A stretch of 64,000 nt of DNA from Pantoea anthophila (GTDB lineage: Bacteria > Pseudomonadota > Gammaproteobacteria > Enterobacterales > Enterobacteriaceae): positions 62,001 through 126,000 of the forward strand of contig NZ_VHIZ01000064.1 of the NCBI RefSeq assembly GCF_006494375.1. The letters are read 5' to 3'. This document shows, one piece after another, positions 63,131 to 64,000 of the stretch. Below the pieces are notes generated by a model that was given only the letters and a program-made list of their open reading frames with translations, searched no databases and was not told where the DNA came from. The position numbers and the translations under genes are program-made. Within the stretch, counting starts at the first letter, position 1; each line of letters starts with the position of its first letter.

Positions 63131-64000
63131 CCCTCCTCCTTCGCCTGCGGCAGCGTTATGCCGCTGAAGATCTTGATCACGGCGCTGTCATCCTCACGAC
63201 CATAACCGGCGTTGCTGGCTTCGGTGAACATAGTGAGCGCGGTGGAAGCCAGCGGCAGCGGAAAATGCAGTGCTTTGGCGGTGTCGGCCACCAGGTTAAG
63301 ATCTTTCACAAAGATATCGACAGCCGATTTCGGGCTGTAGTCACCGTCTACCACATGCTTCATACGGTTCTCGAACATCCATGAATTTCCCGCAGCATGG
63401 GTGACCACTTCATACATGGTTTCCAGCGGAATACCGGCTCGCGCCGCCAGCGCCATCGCTTCTGCTCCCACCGCGATGTGAACGCCCGCCAGCAGCTGAT
63501 GGATGATTTTGACGGTGGAGCCCGCCCCAATCTCACTGCCCACGCGATAGACTTTGGCCGCGACCGCATCCAGTACCGGTTGCAGCTGGCTAAACGCCGC
63601 CTCACTGCCGGACGCCATGACCGTCATCTCACCGCTGGCGGCTTTGGCAGCCCCGCCGGAGACCGGTGCATCGAGCATCAGCAGCTGATATTGCGCCAGC
63701 TGCTGCTCAATCTGCTGCGCGTCGCTGGCTGACAGCGTGGATGAGACCATCACCACGGTCCCCGGACGCAGCTTTGCCGCCAGGCCATTTTCACCAAACA
63801 GAACCGCGTTCACCTGCTGCGCATTGACCACCAGCAGCAAAACAGCATCGAGCTGGTCAGCAAAGGCAGATGCCGAGGGCTGCGCATCGCGCGCACCTGC
63901 CCGTCGCAACGTCTCTAGTGCGGCCGGATTTAAATCGACGCCCCAGGTGTTGAGACCGGCGCGCAGGCAGGATTGTGCAGCCCCCATGCCCATGGATCCT
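63127..64000 (-). CDS. ltnD: L-threonate dehydrogenase LtnD, 5' end outside window
   Basis: A beta-hydroxyacid dehydrogenase whose start lies beyond base 64000. The visible part begins within the glycine-rich NAD loop (SMGMGAAQSCLRAGLNTWGVDLN). It then has VSSTLSASDAQQIEQQLAQ, the substrate loop LDAPVSGGAAKAASGEMTVM and the catalytic Lys in GAGSTVKIIHQLLAGVHIA. It oxidises L-threonate to 2-oxo-tetronate, the first step of the pathway completed by OtnI, OtnK and OtnC. About the first ten residues are missing. The operon's promoter and any regulator are outside the window. Confidence 0.9.
   Translation of the reverse strand, partial: GSMGMGAAQSCLRAGLNTWGVDLNPAALETLRRAGARDAQPSASAFADQLDAVLLLVVNAQQVNAVLFGENGLAAKLRPGTVVMVSSTLSASDAQQIEQQLAQYQLLMLDAPVSGGAAKAASGEMTVMASGSEAAFSQLQPVLDAVAAKVYRVGSEIGAGSTVKIIHQLLAGVHIAVGAEAMALAARAGIPLETMYEVVTHAAGNSWMFENRMKHVVDGDYSPKSAVDIFVKDLNLVADTAKALHFPLPLASTALTMFTEASNAGYGREDDSAVIKIFSGITLPQAKEEG

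Overview
The window looks like chromosomal DNA of a plant-associated enterobacterium of the Erwiniaceae, most likely Pantoea. This genus call is an inference. It rests on the tRNA-Asn / cbl / nac and tmaR(yeeX) / yeeA / dacD / sbcB neighbourhoods, which are Enterobacterales gene order, on near-identity to remembered E. coli sequences for Cbl, Nac, YaiL, TmaR, DacD, SbcB and LacI, and on moderately high GC. Almost all genes are metabolic, transport or regulatory. No rRNA genes, phage, complete insertion sequence or CRISPR array was seen. Layout, left to right: (1) 1-6946 holds a leftward catabolic operon (aldehyde dehydrogenase, HAD hydrolase, FAD amine oxidase, Tat-exported peptide-type binding protein cut by the window edge) and a separate succinate-semialdehyde-type dehydrogenase with its own terminator. 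(2) 7107-9892 holds the regulators cbl and nac, split by about 900 bp of GC-rich non-coding DNA built as a large imperfect inverted repeat. nac has a sigma-54 promoter and two NtrC-like sites. (3) 10345-13834 is a ribose/inositol-type ABC importer operon. (4) Two tRNA-Asn(GTT) genes at 14340 and 35473, each with a strong promoter and terminator, bracket about 21 kb of accessory genes. These are a HigBA-like toxin-antitoxin pair, a sulfur-compound cluster matching Bacillus subtilis yxeKLMNOPQ gene by gene (flavin monooxygenase, GNAT, M20 deacetylase, MmgE/PrpD protein and amino-acid ABC importer, plus a dehydrogenase and a BisC-type molybdoenzyme), a sigma-28-driven chemoreceptor, a pseudouridine synthase, yaiL, a TetR / aldonolactone oxidase / GT8 glycosyltransferase set and a Gfo/Idh/MocA dehydrogenase. 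(5) 35711-42796 is a complete oligopeptide-type ABC operon facing a broken AraC regulator. (6) 42815-44883 is an MFS gene translationally coupled to a chimeric reading frame, with half a CurA-type reductase fused to the end of a class V aminotransferase. (7) 45123-52045 holds katG with an OxyR-like site, an LLM oxidoreductase, a leaderless PhnD-like protein, a PanE-like reductase and a true LacI orthologue with no lac genes. (8) 52142-58905 is the tmaR / yeeA / dacD / sbcB block. sbmC is absent, and between dacD and sbcB sits an AT-rich type VI secretion cargo island: a Tlde1/DUF2778-like peptidoglycan-targeting effector, a membrane immunity candidate and Hcp. It lies between two copies of a 14-bp palindromic motif. 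(9) 58962-64000 is an L-threonate-type operon (ltnD, otnK, otnC, otnI, gntP family) cut by the right edge. The best candidates for new biology are the yxe-like cluster with its added molybdoenzyme and dehydrogenase, the orphan Hcp / effector / immunity island, the chimeric reductase-aminotransferase frame, and the lactone oxidase-glycosyltransferase pair.
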